A stretch of 64,000 bases of DNA from Ciona savignyi (taxonomy: Eukaryota; Chordata; Ascidiacea; Phlebobranchia; Cionidae), in contig CH001993.1 in the NCBI GenBank assembly GCA_000149265.1, forward strand, positions 367,198 to 431,197. The letters are read 5' to 3'. The notes beneath the pieces were generated by a model. That model saw nothing but the letters and a program-made list of their open reading frames with translations. It had not been told where the DNA came from and ran no database searches. Shown here piece by piece: positions 46,301 to 58,219 of this stretch; the stretch's first letter is position 1, and every line of letters begins with the position of its first letter. The translations under genes were made by a program, and so were the position numbers.

Positions 46301-48860
46301 AAAATGAATTTTATATGTTCTTCTACCACACTACCATATGGTAAAACTGTACACTTGTTTGACTGATAAGTTGATCTGTAGCACGTCGAACCATCAACTT
46401 AAATAGCCTGTTGATTTTATCCTTGGGCAATGCACTTAGCAGGATTTGCTTGGACCCAGTGGATTAATTTAAAGTAACATCTTTATCATATACTAGCAAT
46501 AGGTACAGTAAAGGGTTGCTTGTGAAATAATGTCTCTTGCATTTTCATAACATTCCTTGTACTTTCCATCTCAAAGATACACATGTGACATGACCATAAT
46601 TTATTCCTACAAGTATTGATCACCACATATTTTCCACATTTCACTGAAATCTTACATTACATAACATTAATATGGGCGGGTCCATGGTAGCCACCGGGAC
46701 CGAGAATGTAGGCCACAAAATGCCCATTACTGCAGCACCCCGGGCTAACATGGAACCGGGATATAGCGGTCAAGTCGGCCTGTGTGCTGAAGGAAGCTGA
46801 CTAAATGCTTGACCGGGATAGATGAAAGATCTTCAGATTTAAAAACTCCATTAAAATCTTGATTCTCAGATAATTCGTCGATTCCGGGGTCATGCTGGTC
46901 GAGTCAATTGCGTCCAGTTTAACGAGGAATCCACAGTTATTTTGTCCGGTTCAGTCGACTCTTCAGTCCGGGCATGGGATTGTCGATCGAAAAAGGGAAA
47001 CGCCATTCAAATCATGGATGAAGCAAAGGACAGCATTTCGTGCATTCAGGTTTGGATTTCTTATAGTTTAGTGGGGTGGATGATTTTTTGTGGACAATCC
47101 GATCTTCTTGGATAAAACTGCATTTTTTATTTTATTTTCATAAATGAAAAAACATGGTTAAGTTATTACATGGATAATTTTACCTTACGTCATTTACTGG
47201 TGCTATTGCAATATGTTATATAAAGGTAAAATATTTTGTTTTTCCAGTTTTAGTTTAACCCAAATATACTTATTTCAGCCAAGGTCTGCTTGCCCTGCCC
47301 AAGAACACAACAATCTAGCTAAAATAAACAGTCGATAAAACACATCAATAGCACATAAATATTAAACATAGCACACCAAACCCAGGCAAAATGGCAATAA
47401 AAATTGTTAAAATTGACTGACCATTACTGACCAATTAGACTGTTAGCACAATTAAAGACAAGCAGCTAAATAATAATAATATGTTTCATCAGTCAGCTGT
47501 TCCTTAGCACAGCTGTAAATGTTCAATTACAGCAACTAAGATTTTACAAGGTAATGCACTTAATTAAGCCTTCAAATGTCAGGCACACTCGGTTATTTTA
47601 CGATTATTTTATGGATATTTTGTAGAAATAGAAAGTTTAAAAGACATTTTTTCGTAAGTGTCAACTTTTGACCATAAGTGTCCGAAAAGCACTACTACTA
47701 TTTTTAGCAGTGGCTAGGATTTTTAATTTAGCCTTTCATAAAAAATAAAGATTTAACACACTACAATAGCTCCGGTAACTCGGCAATAGGCGCGAGGTCA
47801 TCTGACAATTGCCCGTGTGTTAACCCCATTGGTTTTACCATATACTGGGATAAACGTAAATCCTATCCCATCCTATTGAAGTGTTTTAGCACAATTTATT
47901 TCACACGACTCCCAACTGCACAACTACACAACTCGTAACTAACTTAGAGCGAAAAGGTACAACCAAATATACAGAAAATCAGGCAATTAAGTAATCAACG
48001 AAACAAGGCAATAACGTAACATTGGCGAGCGTCCAAAAATGCAAAAAATTTAAACCACATAGAAATAAAATAAAACTTTACACTATTCTTGCAAAACACT
48101 CTTCCAGGTTTCCGACCACGAAGTCCTAACTGGAAGCATCGACGGAAAGATTCGACGTTACGACCTCAGAATTGGCTCCATGCATTCAGACAACGTCGGA
48201 TCAGCAGTGACCAGCACTTGCTTCACTAAGGATGGACAATGCACTCTTACATCATCACACGACAGCACAATCAGATTGCTCGATGTTTCAACTGGTGAAA
48301 TGCTCGGTATGTTTAAGAATATTTTGGTTTCTTTTCTTCAATGCAAAGATTTTTTCTCAATAAATTGTACTATTTATGAGAAAATGATTAAATGGAATCG
48401 TGTATATTAGGAATGTTGTATCATGAATTCTTAGTTTTTTTTTTATCAAAATACCGTGTTAAGATAATGCGTTTTCTTTAGGATGAAGGGTTGCAGTTTC
48501 GAAACTAGTCTATAGCTAGTTGCTTCTGGCTTTGAGCAAGTAACTAGCAAACATCTCCTGAACCCAGAAAATTAATAAATTTCTATTTTTACAGGAGAGT
48601 ATAAAGGGCATGGGAATGGGAAATATATGATCGAGTGTGCACTGAACCGTAAAGACGACCACGTGATCAGCGGGTCGGAAGACGGCCACGTCTACATGTG
48701 GGACTTGGTTGAGGCGACTGTGGTGAAAAAACTGAAAGTTAAAACGAACAAAGTGATACATTCGTTGTCCATGCACCCTGAGAAGGACGTTATGATCGTC
48801 GCCTGTGAAAACCGCATCTACATGTTCGCGGACGACTTGTACGAACTGCCGGACGATTAA
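40303..48860 (+). CDS. WDR83: WDR83 (MORG1), WD-repeat protein
   Basis: Six exons with closed phases: 40303-40348, 40760-40858, 45735-45931, 46870-47049, 48108-48306, 48595-48860, giving 328 residues against 315 in human. After a short start (MFGVVEGPVNRPN) come seven WD repeats with family signatures: HAIDCQQGAVRAVRFNGDGN, LTCGNDKTIKLWNP, YAGHGYDVLDAASSNDNC, SCGSDKSVMYWDVASGQ, GHAGRVNCVQFN, SGSVDSSVRAWDCRS, KVSDHEVL-type ISCIQVSDHEVLTGSIDG, and VISGSEDGHVYMWDLVEA. It folds as a propeller and is known as a scaffold for ERK signalling and a spliceosome-associated protein. Intron 2 is inflated to 4.9 kb by a Harbinger transposon on the opposite strand. No coding defects are seen. Confidence 0.97.
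40512..40729. mobile_element. MITE family B with 10-bp target duplication
   Basis: Ends GGGTGCCTATAAATACTACAGGACCGC and GCGGTCCTGTAGTATTTAGAGGGACC. GTAGATGTAA is duplicated at 40502-40511 and 40730-40739. It lies in WDR83 intron 1. A further decayed copy is at about 56812-56996. Confidence 0.88.
41657..42756 (-). CDS. MADF-type accessory protein of the Harbinger element
   Basis: Starts MTTGIDDETFNRKLIDVISG at 42756. A 48-base intron (42599-42552) joins two halves of a MADF/Myb-SANT-like domain: W..VSATMDCS, then QWCQTRWNNLKSTYDRTHKKAR. Later exon-like pieces lie near 42255-42171 (FFQALEVPVQEEP) and 42090-41952 (acidic EDENEEE, basic GKRRKRGS), and a final piece from about 41880 to 41657 (LQKEMLNVMKSSQQQMERF) resembles a BESS-type interaction tail. 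Harbinger elements typically pair such a DNA-binding protein with the transposase to bring it to the nucleus. Exon ends after the first intron are approximate. Confidence 0.75.
42995..44290 (-). CDS. Harbinger DDE transposase
   Basis: Segments in family order: an N-terminal helical region (about 44290-44053), an intron, a helix-turn-helix (QRQLAYSFRVGHSTVGK), then NCIGAIDGKHV (first catalytic Asp), DSGRHSDGGVF, VGDDAFPL (second Asp), SRARRVIENAFGIL (catalytic Glu) and a tail ending TIGQH. All three acidic residues are present. The frame is interrupted by about three single-base differences, all in short homopolymer runs, so it is either recently decayed or affected by sequencing error. The longest intact frame is 43826-43386. 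Confidence 0.82.
47760..47880 (+). repeat. tRNA-derived SINE copy, 3' part only
   Basis: CACTACAATAGCTCCGGTAACTCGG through GGGATAAACG and tail ATCCTATCCCATCCTATT. It lies in the WDR83 intron before exon 48108. Confidence 0.8.
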
Positions 48861-50337
48861 CATCGCCGCCATTGTACAGTCGTGTGACCGAATGATTAAC
48901 GCGACTGATACATATCTTAAGTCTAGAAAAAAAACGGTCCTAGTGAGGCGCCCATCTTGGGTTCGAAACTTGGTTAAAAAAACTTCGCTGCTATCTTGTT
49001 TGATACTTTTCGTGGATGTAACAATGAGAAATCATCGAAATTTTTATTATTCATCTTCAGCAGAAAAGTGTGGGGGTCGGCGATCGTACTGGGTTCGATT
49101 AGTTTAACCAGGCTATTGCAAAGTTTTTTTTTACACGATTGAGACATTCTCCGTCAGGTTAGGTAGATCGTCGATAATCCGATTGCTGAAAGGTGGAACA
49201 AAACCCAGGTCATGTGTAAGACACTGAGCAGACATTACCTGAAAGCAGTGAAGTTATAAGTTGAACTAAAACTGTAACAGTATTAATCATACACAACTGC
49301 AATATCTTGACCATTAAGCCGAAGGCGCGAGTTATCGGTCAGTAACCATGAATGAAAACTTCAATGCGTATTTCCCCACGAGTTGCGTCATCAGCCCTCC
49401 GCCCTCGAACGCTTAATTGCACCAACTCGACTGAATGTTTTATGATTTGTATCTCAGGATTTTGGCCTAATATTAATATACAAGAAAAGAGTGTTTAAAA
49501 TTTGAAATTCAAATTAAACAGTTTAAACTAGCATATTAATGTTTCATTCATTGTCGGTCGGTTAGTCTGGCGGTTAAGTGCGTCGCCTTTTAATTCAAAG
49601 GTTGCAGGTGCGAAACTGGTCGCTAGCTAGTCGGTTGTGTCTTTGGGCAAGTCACTTTACTGACAATTCCTAAGCATTTCCAAGACACAACAATATTGGC
49701 AGGTAACACTAAAAGGAAGGAAACTTCTCACTAAAACTATATAAACTAACTTCAACCCTGCCCTAAACACTAACCGCAAACCTAGAACTAAACCTAACTG
49801 CAACCCCATGTTTAAAACTGCCTTAATTTTCATTTTAGTTTGCAGTTTCCCCTTTTCCTTCGTTCACTCTTAGTTTCCCCCAGCAATATATCCGATAAGA
49901 TGACTTTGTGTATGACGACTACAGACTATTTCCCTCGTGATAACAGCCGTGCGTGTTTTTTTGCTAAACAGATAATGGTAAATAACTGGTTGGTATTGTA
50001 GTATTTGACACCCAATACTGCACACTCTACTGAAGGGATTTATATCGTTTAATATTTTTTAAATGATTTGTTGTATTCTATTGTATTTTTAACGTTTAAC
50101 GACTACGTCCGTTTTACTTAAATTTATATCGTTTTTATGAGGTCTTTTGAATACTGTTGTTTACGACTTTTCCATTTTCTGTGTCAAGATGTGTTTTACT
50201 TGTTACTTAAAAAGCGCAAAATGTAATAAACTTTGTAATAAACTAAAAATAAACAGTTAGAAGAAAAAGTATTTAATAGTTCATTTTTTAAATAGAAAGT
50301 ACAAAACAATTCTTCGCATAAATACGCGTAAAACGAA
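48861..50337. other. Spacer between convergent WDR83 and the Ly6-sushi-vWA gene
   Basis: Holds a tRNA-derived repeat right after the WDR83 stop (48880-48990), degraded SINE text (49140-49400), a SINE head fragment (49553-49672), a MITE family A copy (about 49700-49885) and a dispersed AAATAAAC-tail repeat (50040-50240). No coding exon is seen. Confidence 0.6.
49553..49672 (+). repeat. SINE head fragment next to a MITE
   Basis: GGTCGGTTAGTCTGGCGGTTAAG through TTGGGCAAGTCACTTTACTGACA is a good 5' half, then similarity stops. MITE family A follows from about 49700 to 49885 (AACACTAAAAGGAAGGAAAC to AGTTTCCCCCAG). Confidence 0.75.
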
Positions 50338-53300
50338 TTAGAGTTGCTCGCAAGGATTTCCACAGAGAGCTGCTCCTATTTGGAACGAAAGTCGTCGGTT
50401 CGAGTATTCTGGCCGCCAGGTGAAGATGTGATCACGTGATCTAGTGAGTTTTAAAAGCTGGCTCTGGTCGTTTGGAGTTCCTTGATCCTGCAAATCGACC
50501 GCGAACGCCTGGAAACGAATTTGAAGTGGTTTTTAAAGGTTACACATCATATACTGCAATGGGTCCGGTAACCCGACTGTGGACACGAGGTAATCAGATT
50601 TCCCGTGCAATAACGCCTTTAGCGTTTTCCAGTTCACGGGGATAAACATGAATAATCGTTTATACTCTTACCTTAATTCTATTATCACGAAATGCACTAG
50701 CAACACTCGTCAAGTCAGCGCTGGGGTCTGCGATGTTGGTAACAAAGACAACGATATTAGCCGCCTTCGCTCTGTCCCCATTCTGTTGCGCAAACATTGA
50801 GTTCTTGACAAACTGCAAGGCTCTCTCCGGACTCGAGTCTTTGTTGCCTGCGAAACGCATAAATTGGTGGATTCTTACAACTCATGCTAAAGTAATTTTT
50901 CTACCGAGCCAAGTTTTGAACCTAGGATGGGCTCATCACTACGACCGTTTTTGTATAGGAATCCATCGCACAATATGTTTTTTTTACTTTTTTTTTATCC
51001 AAGTTTCGAATCCATGATGGGCTCGTCTACACGGCCGATTGACGCTAAAGTAAGTTGTCACGTAAGCTATAATAATACCAACACAAGATTTACTTACAGT
51101 TGTGCTAAAGTAAGTAAATAAAATGGTTTTGCAGTTTTAAAATCGTTTGGTTAAATGAAGGTGTCCATTGTGCATTTCTTAGTTGTTTTGTTGGAGTAAA
51201 TCCGCAGTGTACGGAAGGGAACCAACTAGAAATTTTGCAAACCTTCGATTTCCCAGTCCCAGTTTTGAGTTTTAAAAAATCTAAGACTTCCTGTGCTAGG
51301 ATTTGAAGTGATGGTCATTTTTTAGGTTAATTTGCATTGAAGATATAGGAATATTAATTGGTTGAATACCACCCCTGAAAAAGTGCCAGTTAAACGGTAC
51401 GTGGGTCAGGAGGTCAGGCTCTCGGCTGTGCTTGCTTATGAATAGTCTGCTGTCTCTTAATATTTACCTTTGTCGGTGAAAGTTTGACTTCGGATCGCCT
51501 GAGCTAAAGAATCGCTCTTAGTGACGTCATTAAGTTGAATCGGCGAAGTTTCGAAGGATGATGAACCGGCGGCCACAAACCCAATTCGGGCAAGACCATT
51601 TCCAAGCGCGAATAAACTGAAAGTATAAGAACATGCACGGGGGTTGTATGGTGGTCAATATTAGCTGTTTAAACTCTGCGAAATTGTGTACTCAAGTTTA
51701 TTAGTGGTTATAACACAGGCAACGTCGACTACCCCACACCTCCAATCGGGTTAATGTACATTGTGTTAAATGCAATGGAGACATTGGTATACAGTTATTT
51801 ATTACAGGGAAGGTTCTTACAGAGCAAATTATGGGCATATTGATTTCTAACTATAATTCACCAGTAAAAACTAACCTTTTTACTCTTGTAACAACCTGTC
51901 GCTGTAACAAAACTACGTACATACGGTGTAAGGGCCTCTGTTGCTTTGGCAACAACTAGCCTAATCGTTCCTGTCTATCCCAATCCTGCTTAAAGCACTT
52001 ACGCTTGTGTGGTTGCGATTACTTCTTTGCCGATTCTCCAACTTACTGCATCGGATGTGTGTAGCACGAATACAATATCTAAGAACCCGTTCGGCGGACA
52101 CATTCCTGATAAATGTCGCTGGTTAAAAGGATTTTGCTTGGTAGAGAACAGCGAGTTGTGCATAATGTCCATCTGGTTAGTTTGCACGTCAAACGTTGCA
52201 CCGCCAGTCAAAACGTGGCCGCGAAATTGCAAGAACCTTAACGGACACCGCATGTACTCAATGAATCTATAGGTTTTACTAAAATTAAAAGAACAGTTTA
52301 ATCATACACAACAAACTGCAATAGCTCCGATAATCCGACGTTGGACATAAGGTAATCCGACGATTGCCCGTGCGTTAACTCCCTTGCGTTTCCCTGTTCC
52401 TTTTGATAAGCATGAATATTCTATATGGACAATATTTATTTTATCTGAATACTTTATTTTGATCGTATTCAACACGGAGCAATAGCTTAGGTAATCCCAA
52501 CAGTGGGGACATGTTAACCCGACTACACTGGGAACGTGGTAATGTAAGAACGAGGTTTATATTCTCACTTGCACAGCACGACTTCGTTCCGTTCCACCTT
52601 CCTTTCTCCCCGCACACTGTGACGTCAGATCCGCTTGGGTAGACGTAATAATCTTCCTTGCATATCCTCCTGCACTTCGATCCCACTCGGTTTGAATTGC
52701 TGCACACCACAGCACCGTGTTGTACGTTCTTCTGTTCGGGGCAACTGATTTCTGGATCGCGGGAATTAAAGTGGAGGTTAGTGTGTGAACTTTTCGAACG
52801 TATGAAGTTGGACTATGAACTATATCCTTGAAGGAAAAGCATTTATTGGAAATGATTGAAAAGTTTTAGCCTTGTCCGTTCAGTAACTATGTTCTGCTTA
52901 TTTCCTTGCTTATGTTATTCAATTTATTTTATATTTATTTTATATGTTCGTAGACAAAATACCCTTGAACCAATGTTAATAAATAGAGCGTTTTACGTTA
53001 ACATTTTTATATAGACAGACATGCACATGGGTATTGATTTAGGGAACGCTGAAGTCGACTATGAAATATTTAAGATGCAATTTGAAGAACACCCCTTTCG
53101 GTATTCCATTAGAAGAATAAAGATAAATATTCTGTCTTAAAGCCTGGTATGCACGTGAGATTTTTAATGAATGGGGTGTTTTACGTTAACTCGCTTGGTA
53201 AGTATTGCACTTGAAACTTTTTAGTGGAATTTCATTTTTGGGGTTTTTCCTTTTCTACTGTGACCCACACTTTCCAGGCCACCCCTTCTCCTAAAGCCGA

Positions 53301-55488
53301 CTCCCCCATTGCACGGGTCTCTTTACCGCACACTTTTCTTCGAGGCTTAAGTGTAATAGTGTAATTTATGTTTTATAGACAATTAATTATTTTTTCCATT
53401 TATTTTTTTTTAGGTTAGGCGGGCACGGCTAATTTTACCGAATTTTAATAATTGATTGTTTTTTAGACTTGTTCTAACGACTGTCGTTTTGCCGTTTGTT
53501 TCGTTTTCCATGGGGGTTTTACGTTAACATCTTCATATAGACAGACAAGTACATGGGTACCTGGTATGCACGTGAGAGGTCCCCTGTTGCAACCATCATT
53601 ATTGCAACAACATCTACAAACAGCTGATGGGTTCGCTCCATTGCATTGGGGGTTGGTTGGCATCTGATCAGCGTATTAATGTAAATATCTTGGTTATTTT
53701 AGTTATACTAGTATTTTTTGTAGTTATAGCTACTTACGATAGTATACTTATGTTTGTCCTGAATGGAATATATAATGGAGGTTTAAAACACGTGCAATTG
53801 TCAGATTACATCGCACCTACCATCGGATTACCTGAGCTATTATCTTATATATAACAGTGAGACGTTCCTTTAGTTTAAAGACCTATTTATCCAAACCCAC
53901 TTATCCATTGGGTTCAGGCGATGTTCGCTAAATGCATTGCCCGAACACTGTCGAATAATTAGCAGTAGGTTTTATTTTTAAAAAATTTCGACTGAAAGGC
54001 GTCGTTCCAACCCATTACCTATTTGTCTGACATTGTGGGCAATTGGGTGGATGTGACCGAACCACCGATGGTTAACATCACCAACAGATATACGAATTTT
54101 ATACAAAAACGGTCTTGATATCTAGCCTAACAGGATCCAAACTTAGCGCAGTAAAAATACAAGTGGTTGGTTCGGAAAGCCCGGGATTGTAATTGTTCGT
54201 CCTTTATACCATAACACTTACCCTAAATCCGGGCATGGGAAATCCGTTCTAAAAAAAGATTTTGTTATATCTCTGGTAAATTAGTAATGAGTGTTAGACC
54301 AGGTTTACCAACACTCGAGAGCCGGGCCACAGTTAATTTATTTCACATAAGCTGGCACGTAAGCAAGTTATCTTATTACGAAGGAACCAACTGTCCGCCG
54401 CCCGCAAGAGTGTTTATGGGCATGGCCTGTAATAATGCTTACCCACCGACGGACGTGATCTGGGGCGCTGTAATTTTCTTACAGTGTGCCAACTTGTGTT
54501 TAAAATAAAGTAAAATGATTTCTTTGCAGCACGGTTGTGTGTTGCCTAATGGTTAGCGCGACCGATCCAATAAAAAGTCGGCCCAAAATCGTGAGTTGGG
54601 TCGTTACCTGGGCTTGGTCGTTCAAACACGCCATGACTTGCTTACAACCTCGTGATACGCTGAACATGTTGTCTGGTGTTCCGATTCTCCGGGCGACGGT
54701 CTGGCATGATCGCTGTCAATGGACAAATTTTGCGGAGTCAGTAAAACTGTCATCGTAAATAACTCCAATAGCAGAGTTGTTTATAGTGCGTTGACTTTTA
54801 AATAACATTATTAATAACGATTATACTAACTGGTTAATTAGGTAATAAAGGCCCATTCATTTACAATATAATACAATAGCACCGGTAACTGGAACGGGGG
54901 CGCGATTTATGAAAACACACATTCCTACATAAGAAAGTTTCAATGAAACAAACTAAGAATGACTTACTTGATTGAATCTACAAGTTTTCAAAACCGCATT
55001 TTTGTCGCATGCTTCAATGTTGGGTTCGTTTTCACAAGTCCAGCATTTCAAACCTGGGAGAGGAAAATAAATAACGTATACTTGCTATAGGATAGGCTAT
55101 TCAAGTTTATGTCCGTAAATGGAAACCAAGGGGGTTAACACACGCGCAATCGTCAGATCACCTCGCGCCCACCGTCGGGTTTCCGGAGCTATTGCAATGT
55201 GTTGTGGTACATATTTCTTTAATTTGGTATTACCCATTAATCTTCTGGGATCAGGCAATGTCTGGCAAATGCCTTGCCCAAGGACACAACCGACTACCTA
55301 GTGACCAGTTTCAAACCTGTAACCTTTCGGTGGAAAGGCGTCGCCCTAAACCACCAGACTAACCGGTAGGACTACAAGGCTTAAGTGTTTTACCAGAGAG
55401 ATAAATAAAGCATAACGTTACCTTGTGTTTTCGGAAGACAATACGCGCCTAGAATAATAACAAACGGAGCTAACGAATTCAGCAGCAT
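50338..55488 (-). CDS. Secreted Ly6/uPAR - sushi - von Willebrand A protein
   Basis: Nine exons on the minus strand, phases closed: 55488-55422, 55053-54968, 54712-54608, 53663-53561, 52751-52569, 52105-52003, 51616-51468, 50847-50672, 50508-50338, for 380 residues. It opens with a signal peptide (MLLNSLAPFVIILGAYCLP). A three-finger Ly6/uPAR domain follows: LKCWTCENEPN, CRFNQ, RSCQTV, GCKQVMACLNDQ, and the diagnostic CRCCCNNDGCN. Next is a sushi domain on its own phase 1-1 exon (ISCPEQKNVQHG to GRWNGTKSC). A vWA domain comes last (GFLDIVFVLHTSDAVSW, LARIGFVAAG, ANIVVFVTNIADPSADL, AFAVDL). The usual MIDAS residues are replaced (DxSxS reads HTSDA, TDG reads TNI), so metal-dependent binding is unlikely. 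No membrane helix or GPI tail is seen, so it is probably secreted. Such Cys-rich modules suggest extracellular binding, perhaps adhesion or immunity (inference). Confidence 0.88.
50545..50660 (+). repeat. tRNA-derived SINE copy, 3' part only
   Basis: CATATACTGCAATGGGTCCGGTAACCCGACTG through GTTCACGGGGATAAACATGAATA, in the last intron of the Ly6-sushi-vWA gene. Confidence 0.78.
50895..51045 (-). repeat. tRNA-derived repeat, second family, two adjacent pieces
   Basis: Two reversed B-box ends, CCAAGTTTTGAACCTAGGATGGGCTC and CCAAGTTTCGAATCCATGATGGGCTCG, lie about 90 bases apart. They match the family at 22660-22771. Confidence 0.6.
52286..52431 (+). repeat. tRNA-derived SINE copy, 3' part only
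   Basis: Contains ACACAACAAACTGCAATAGCTCCG and GGTAATCCGACGATTGCCCGTG, with an end at GATAAGCATGAATATTC. It lies between the vWA and sushi exons. Confidence 0.75.
52985..53590. repeat. Duplicated segments around the third Ly6 exon
   Basis: GTTTTACGTTAACAT...ATATAGACAGACA..ACATGGGTA occurs at about 52990-53034 and again at 53516-53559. CCTGGTATGCACGTGAGA occurs at 53143 and at 53560, where it overlaps the end and donor of exon 53663-53561. This suggests a partial duplication that copied the exon's 3' edge. Confidence 0.7.
53768..53970 (-). repeat. tRNA-derived SINE copy, reverse, degraded
   Basis: Reversed blocks GTGCAATTGTCAGATTACATCGC and CCATTGGGTTCAGGCGATGTTCGC. It lies in the intron upstream of the third Ly6 exon. 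Confidence 0.65.
54533..54605 (+). repeat. tRNA-derived repeat, second family, at an exon boundary
   Basis: GGTTGTGTGTTGCCTAATGGTTAGCGCGACCGATCC carries the A-box-like head of the family. Its right end lies within a few bases of the donor of the Ly6 exon ending at 54608 on the other strand. Confidence 0.55.
55090..55370 (-). repeat. tRNA-derived SINE copy, reverse, near full length
   Basis: Tail side GGATAGGCTATTCAAGTTTATG, body TCAGATCACCTCGCGCCCACCGTCGGG, and head CCACCAGACTAACCGGTAGG. It lies in the first intron of the Ly6-sushi-vWA gene. Confidence 0.85.
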
Positions 55489-58219
55489 AACTTTCGCTCT
55501 AACAATGTACTTTTCTTGTAGGTAAAAAACCGTGAAGCGTGCAGCTCTATTCTACCACTGTGGTGAATATATCATCAAATGAATTCGTTTCACGGAAGTC
55601 TTACTTTTGTTTTATACAAACTGCCCGGGGTAGGGTGAGGTATGCAAGCTTCCTCGATTTCTTCGCAATAAAGCATCCCTGATATACCGTTCCTGTCGCT
55701 GAATTGGCTTGTAAATTGCCTTGCTGACCCGCAAACTTCGATTACCGTCGTTTACTCAGCAGCTAATTGTGAGCAATTGGTTTTTGAGTTAGCATAAGAG
55801 CAGGTGATTTACTGCTAATAATAAACATAATTGTGAACAGCACAAGGAAATTAGAATCTCACACTTATGCCTGCTCACCTAATTGCTGATGTACTTTACT
55901 ACGTGTTACCTGCAATTTTTGGGCACTAAACTGCACCAGCAAGTTGATTGTATAAATCGGAAATTGTGGATAATTTTACGGCGGTAGGATAGATAGGATA
56001 TTTATCCCATGAAAAGTAAAACGTTGGGAATTATCAAAAAGTTAACTGTGAGATTACCTGCGCGTACTGTCGTGTTACTGGAGCTATTGTAATGCGTTTT
56101 GTATGATTGAGACTCTTTTTAGTGTGAGTATAAATCATTATCCACTAGATACAGGTGTCCGTACGCTAAGAAAAATGATTAACTAAAGTTCGCCGAGTGC
56201 TTTGTCCAAGGTATTGTTTCTGTTTTGCTTCAAACAAATAATCGACTTTATTCAGACGATATCCGCTGCGTATTTTGCCCAAGCACACAACCCAAACGGC
56301 GGCTGGTTTTAATTCCACAGCCTTAGAACAGCCTGCAGGCCACCGACGACCTTACCGATTGAGCTATCAAAAACAAAAATCGCTTTAAAGAGAGCAGAGG
56401 GGACTTGGCAATGCGAGCTACGGGAATGGGGTGCCTCTAAATTAGTGGTTCTTGATCGTTTTGACTTCGTGACGCACCCGAGACCAATTATAATTGTAAC
56501 ATGAGACCATTTATAATTGTTCTTATAAGAAACAAACGGGCTCACTTTGCATGGGGAGTCAAAACAATATGCTAAATACTTAAACAATTTAGGAAAAATA
56601 TGGAAAATTAACGGTTTAATTTAAAAATAAAATTACTGTATCTTAAGTGCTCTTGCTTTTCGAAAGTTAATGTAGAACTAACGTTACAATGGAAAAGAAC
56701 GAACTAGACACTAATCATTTAGTAGTTTATGATCTTTGTACACTCTGTCGTAAATTTACGAAATGCAAGTGTGCCGCACCTAACTAAGCCCTGTGGCGCA
56801 TCATTTGAGAAGCACTGCTCTAAATACTACACATAATCGCTTAGATTGCTATGGAAAGTAATTCTAACCCTGTCCCAAACACTAATCTCAACCTCAGAAC
56901 TAACTTTAACCCCAACCCTAACAATAATATTATAATCGAAGTATAGTAAGCGCACCAAAGCGCACCAAGCGACCCCGAGAGGTACCGGTGGGAATGATCG
57001 ATCTAACGTGTTGTGTTCAGCGATTTGAAGCTGGTGGACTCTTAATGGTATCTCTCCTGTAGTACGGCCAGTCGTAAGGTGGTTGTATCGAAACCAGTCA
57101 CTGTTAGGGTTGTGTGCTTGGGCAAGATAGGTAGCGGATATCCTGTGAATCCAACGGATTAATATGTAGAACTAAAACTTAAGCAATGTCTCCGGCGTAT
57201 TCAAAACACTGCAATAGTAGAGCTGCGATACTGCTGCGCCCAGGGTAATAAACAGTCCGTGAAATAAACAGATTACTATTGTATAAAGAGTATACTATCA
57301 TATAAAAAAGGTCGAACAGATTGAATGCCCTGTATTAGTTAATGGCAACGTCCGGCCGGTTAGTCTGTAGGTTTAGTTCGACACCTTTCAATTAAAAGGT
57401 TGCAGGTGCGAAACTGGTCGCTAGCTAGTCGGTTGTGTCCTTGGGCAAGGCACTTCACGGACATTGCTTGTTTCCAGCGGATTAATGGGTTCTACCAAAT
57501 TAAAGAAATGTCTCAATAACAACACACTACAATAGCTCCGGTAACCCGACGATGAGCGCGAGATGATCTGACGATTGCGCGTGTGTTAACCCCCTTGGTT
57601 TTCCCGTTCACGGGGATAAACATGAATATCATATCCTATCCTATCCTAAAGTAGTAGCTAAAAATAATTGGGTAATGTGCGACGGTTAAATAGCTGGATT
57701 TAATCATATGTCGAAGTTTAACAATGTCTGGTTGCAGACGAGGCTAATAAAGACCCGATAAAGTGATACGTATTATGTATTATCATGTATTGTAGTACAA
57801 CCATCAATGTAACGAAACAATGGGGTTTATGACGTATATGCCGATTAAAGGAAGGCGTGAGAAATAGGGAAATCACACTGAAAAAGGACAACTGAAAATA
57901 AACCCAAGGAAAAAACGTATTTTCGACAACAAAATACAGTTTTTTATCAAGATTGCCTGTTTATGCAAGGAACGCGCAATATATAAAATAAAAGCTCGTA
58001 CATTACTAAAAGGCTTTAAATTGTCAGTCTGTACAGCAAGTGCTTTTATAAAGATTAAAAACGGAAATAAGAGGTGAAAAAGGGAACATAAAAATATTGT
58101 GTCGGTGATGATATAATCGGTAAGGACCAATAGGGAACAGACACTACGGTTTGGGTCGTAAATGAGGGTATTATAAAGGAACTTGGTAAGATGGCTTAAA
58201 ATGAATGGAACCGATGACG
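55489..58219. other. Upstream spacer of the Ly6-sushi-vWA gene
   Basis: Should hold the promoter of the gene starting at 55488. It contains a degraded reverse SINE (55985-56300), a decayed MITE family B (about 56812-56996) and a good forward SINE (57352-57648). No coding exon is seen. Confidence 0.6.
57352..57648 (+). repeat. tRNA-derived SINE copy, full length
   Basis: Head CCGGCCGGTTAGTCTGTAGG, complete body, tail ATATCCTATCCTATCCTA. Good reference copy for the family. Confidence 0.9.

Noticed and set aside
54287-54508. 73-codon plus-strand frame with several Cys
   Set aside because: It lies in an intron of the Ly6-sushi-vWA gene on the other strand. The Ly6 domain is complete without it and no matching splice sites were found.
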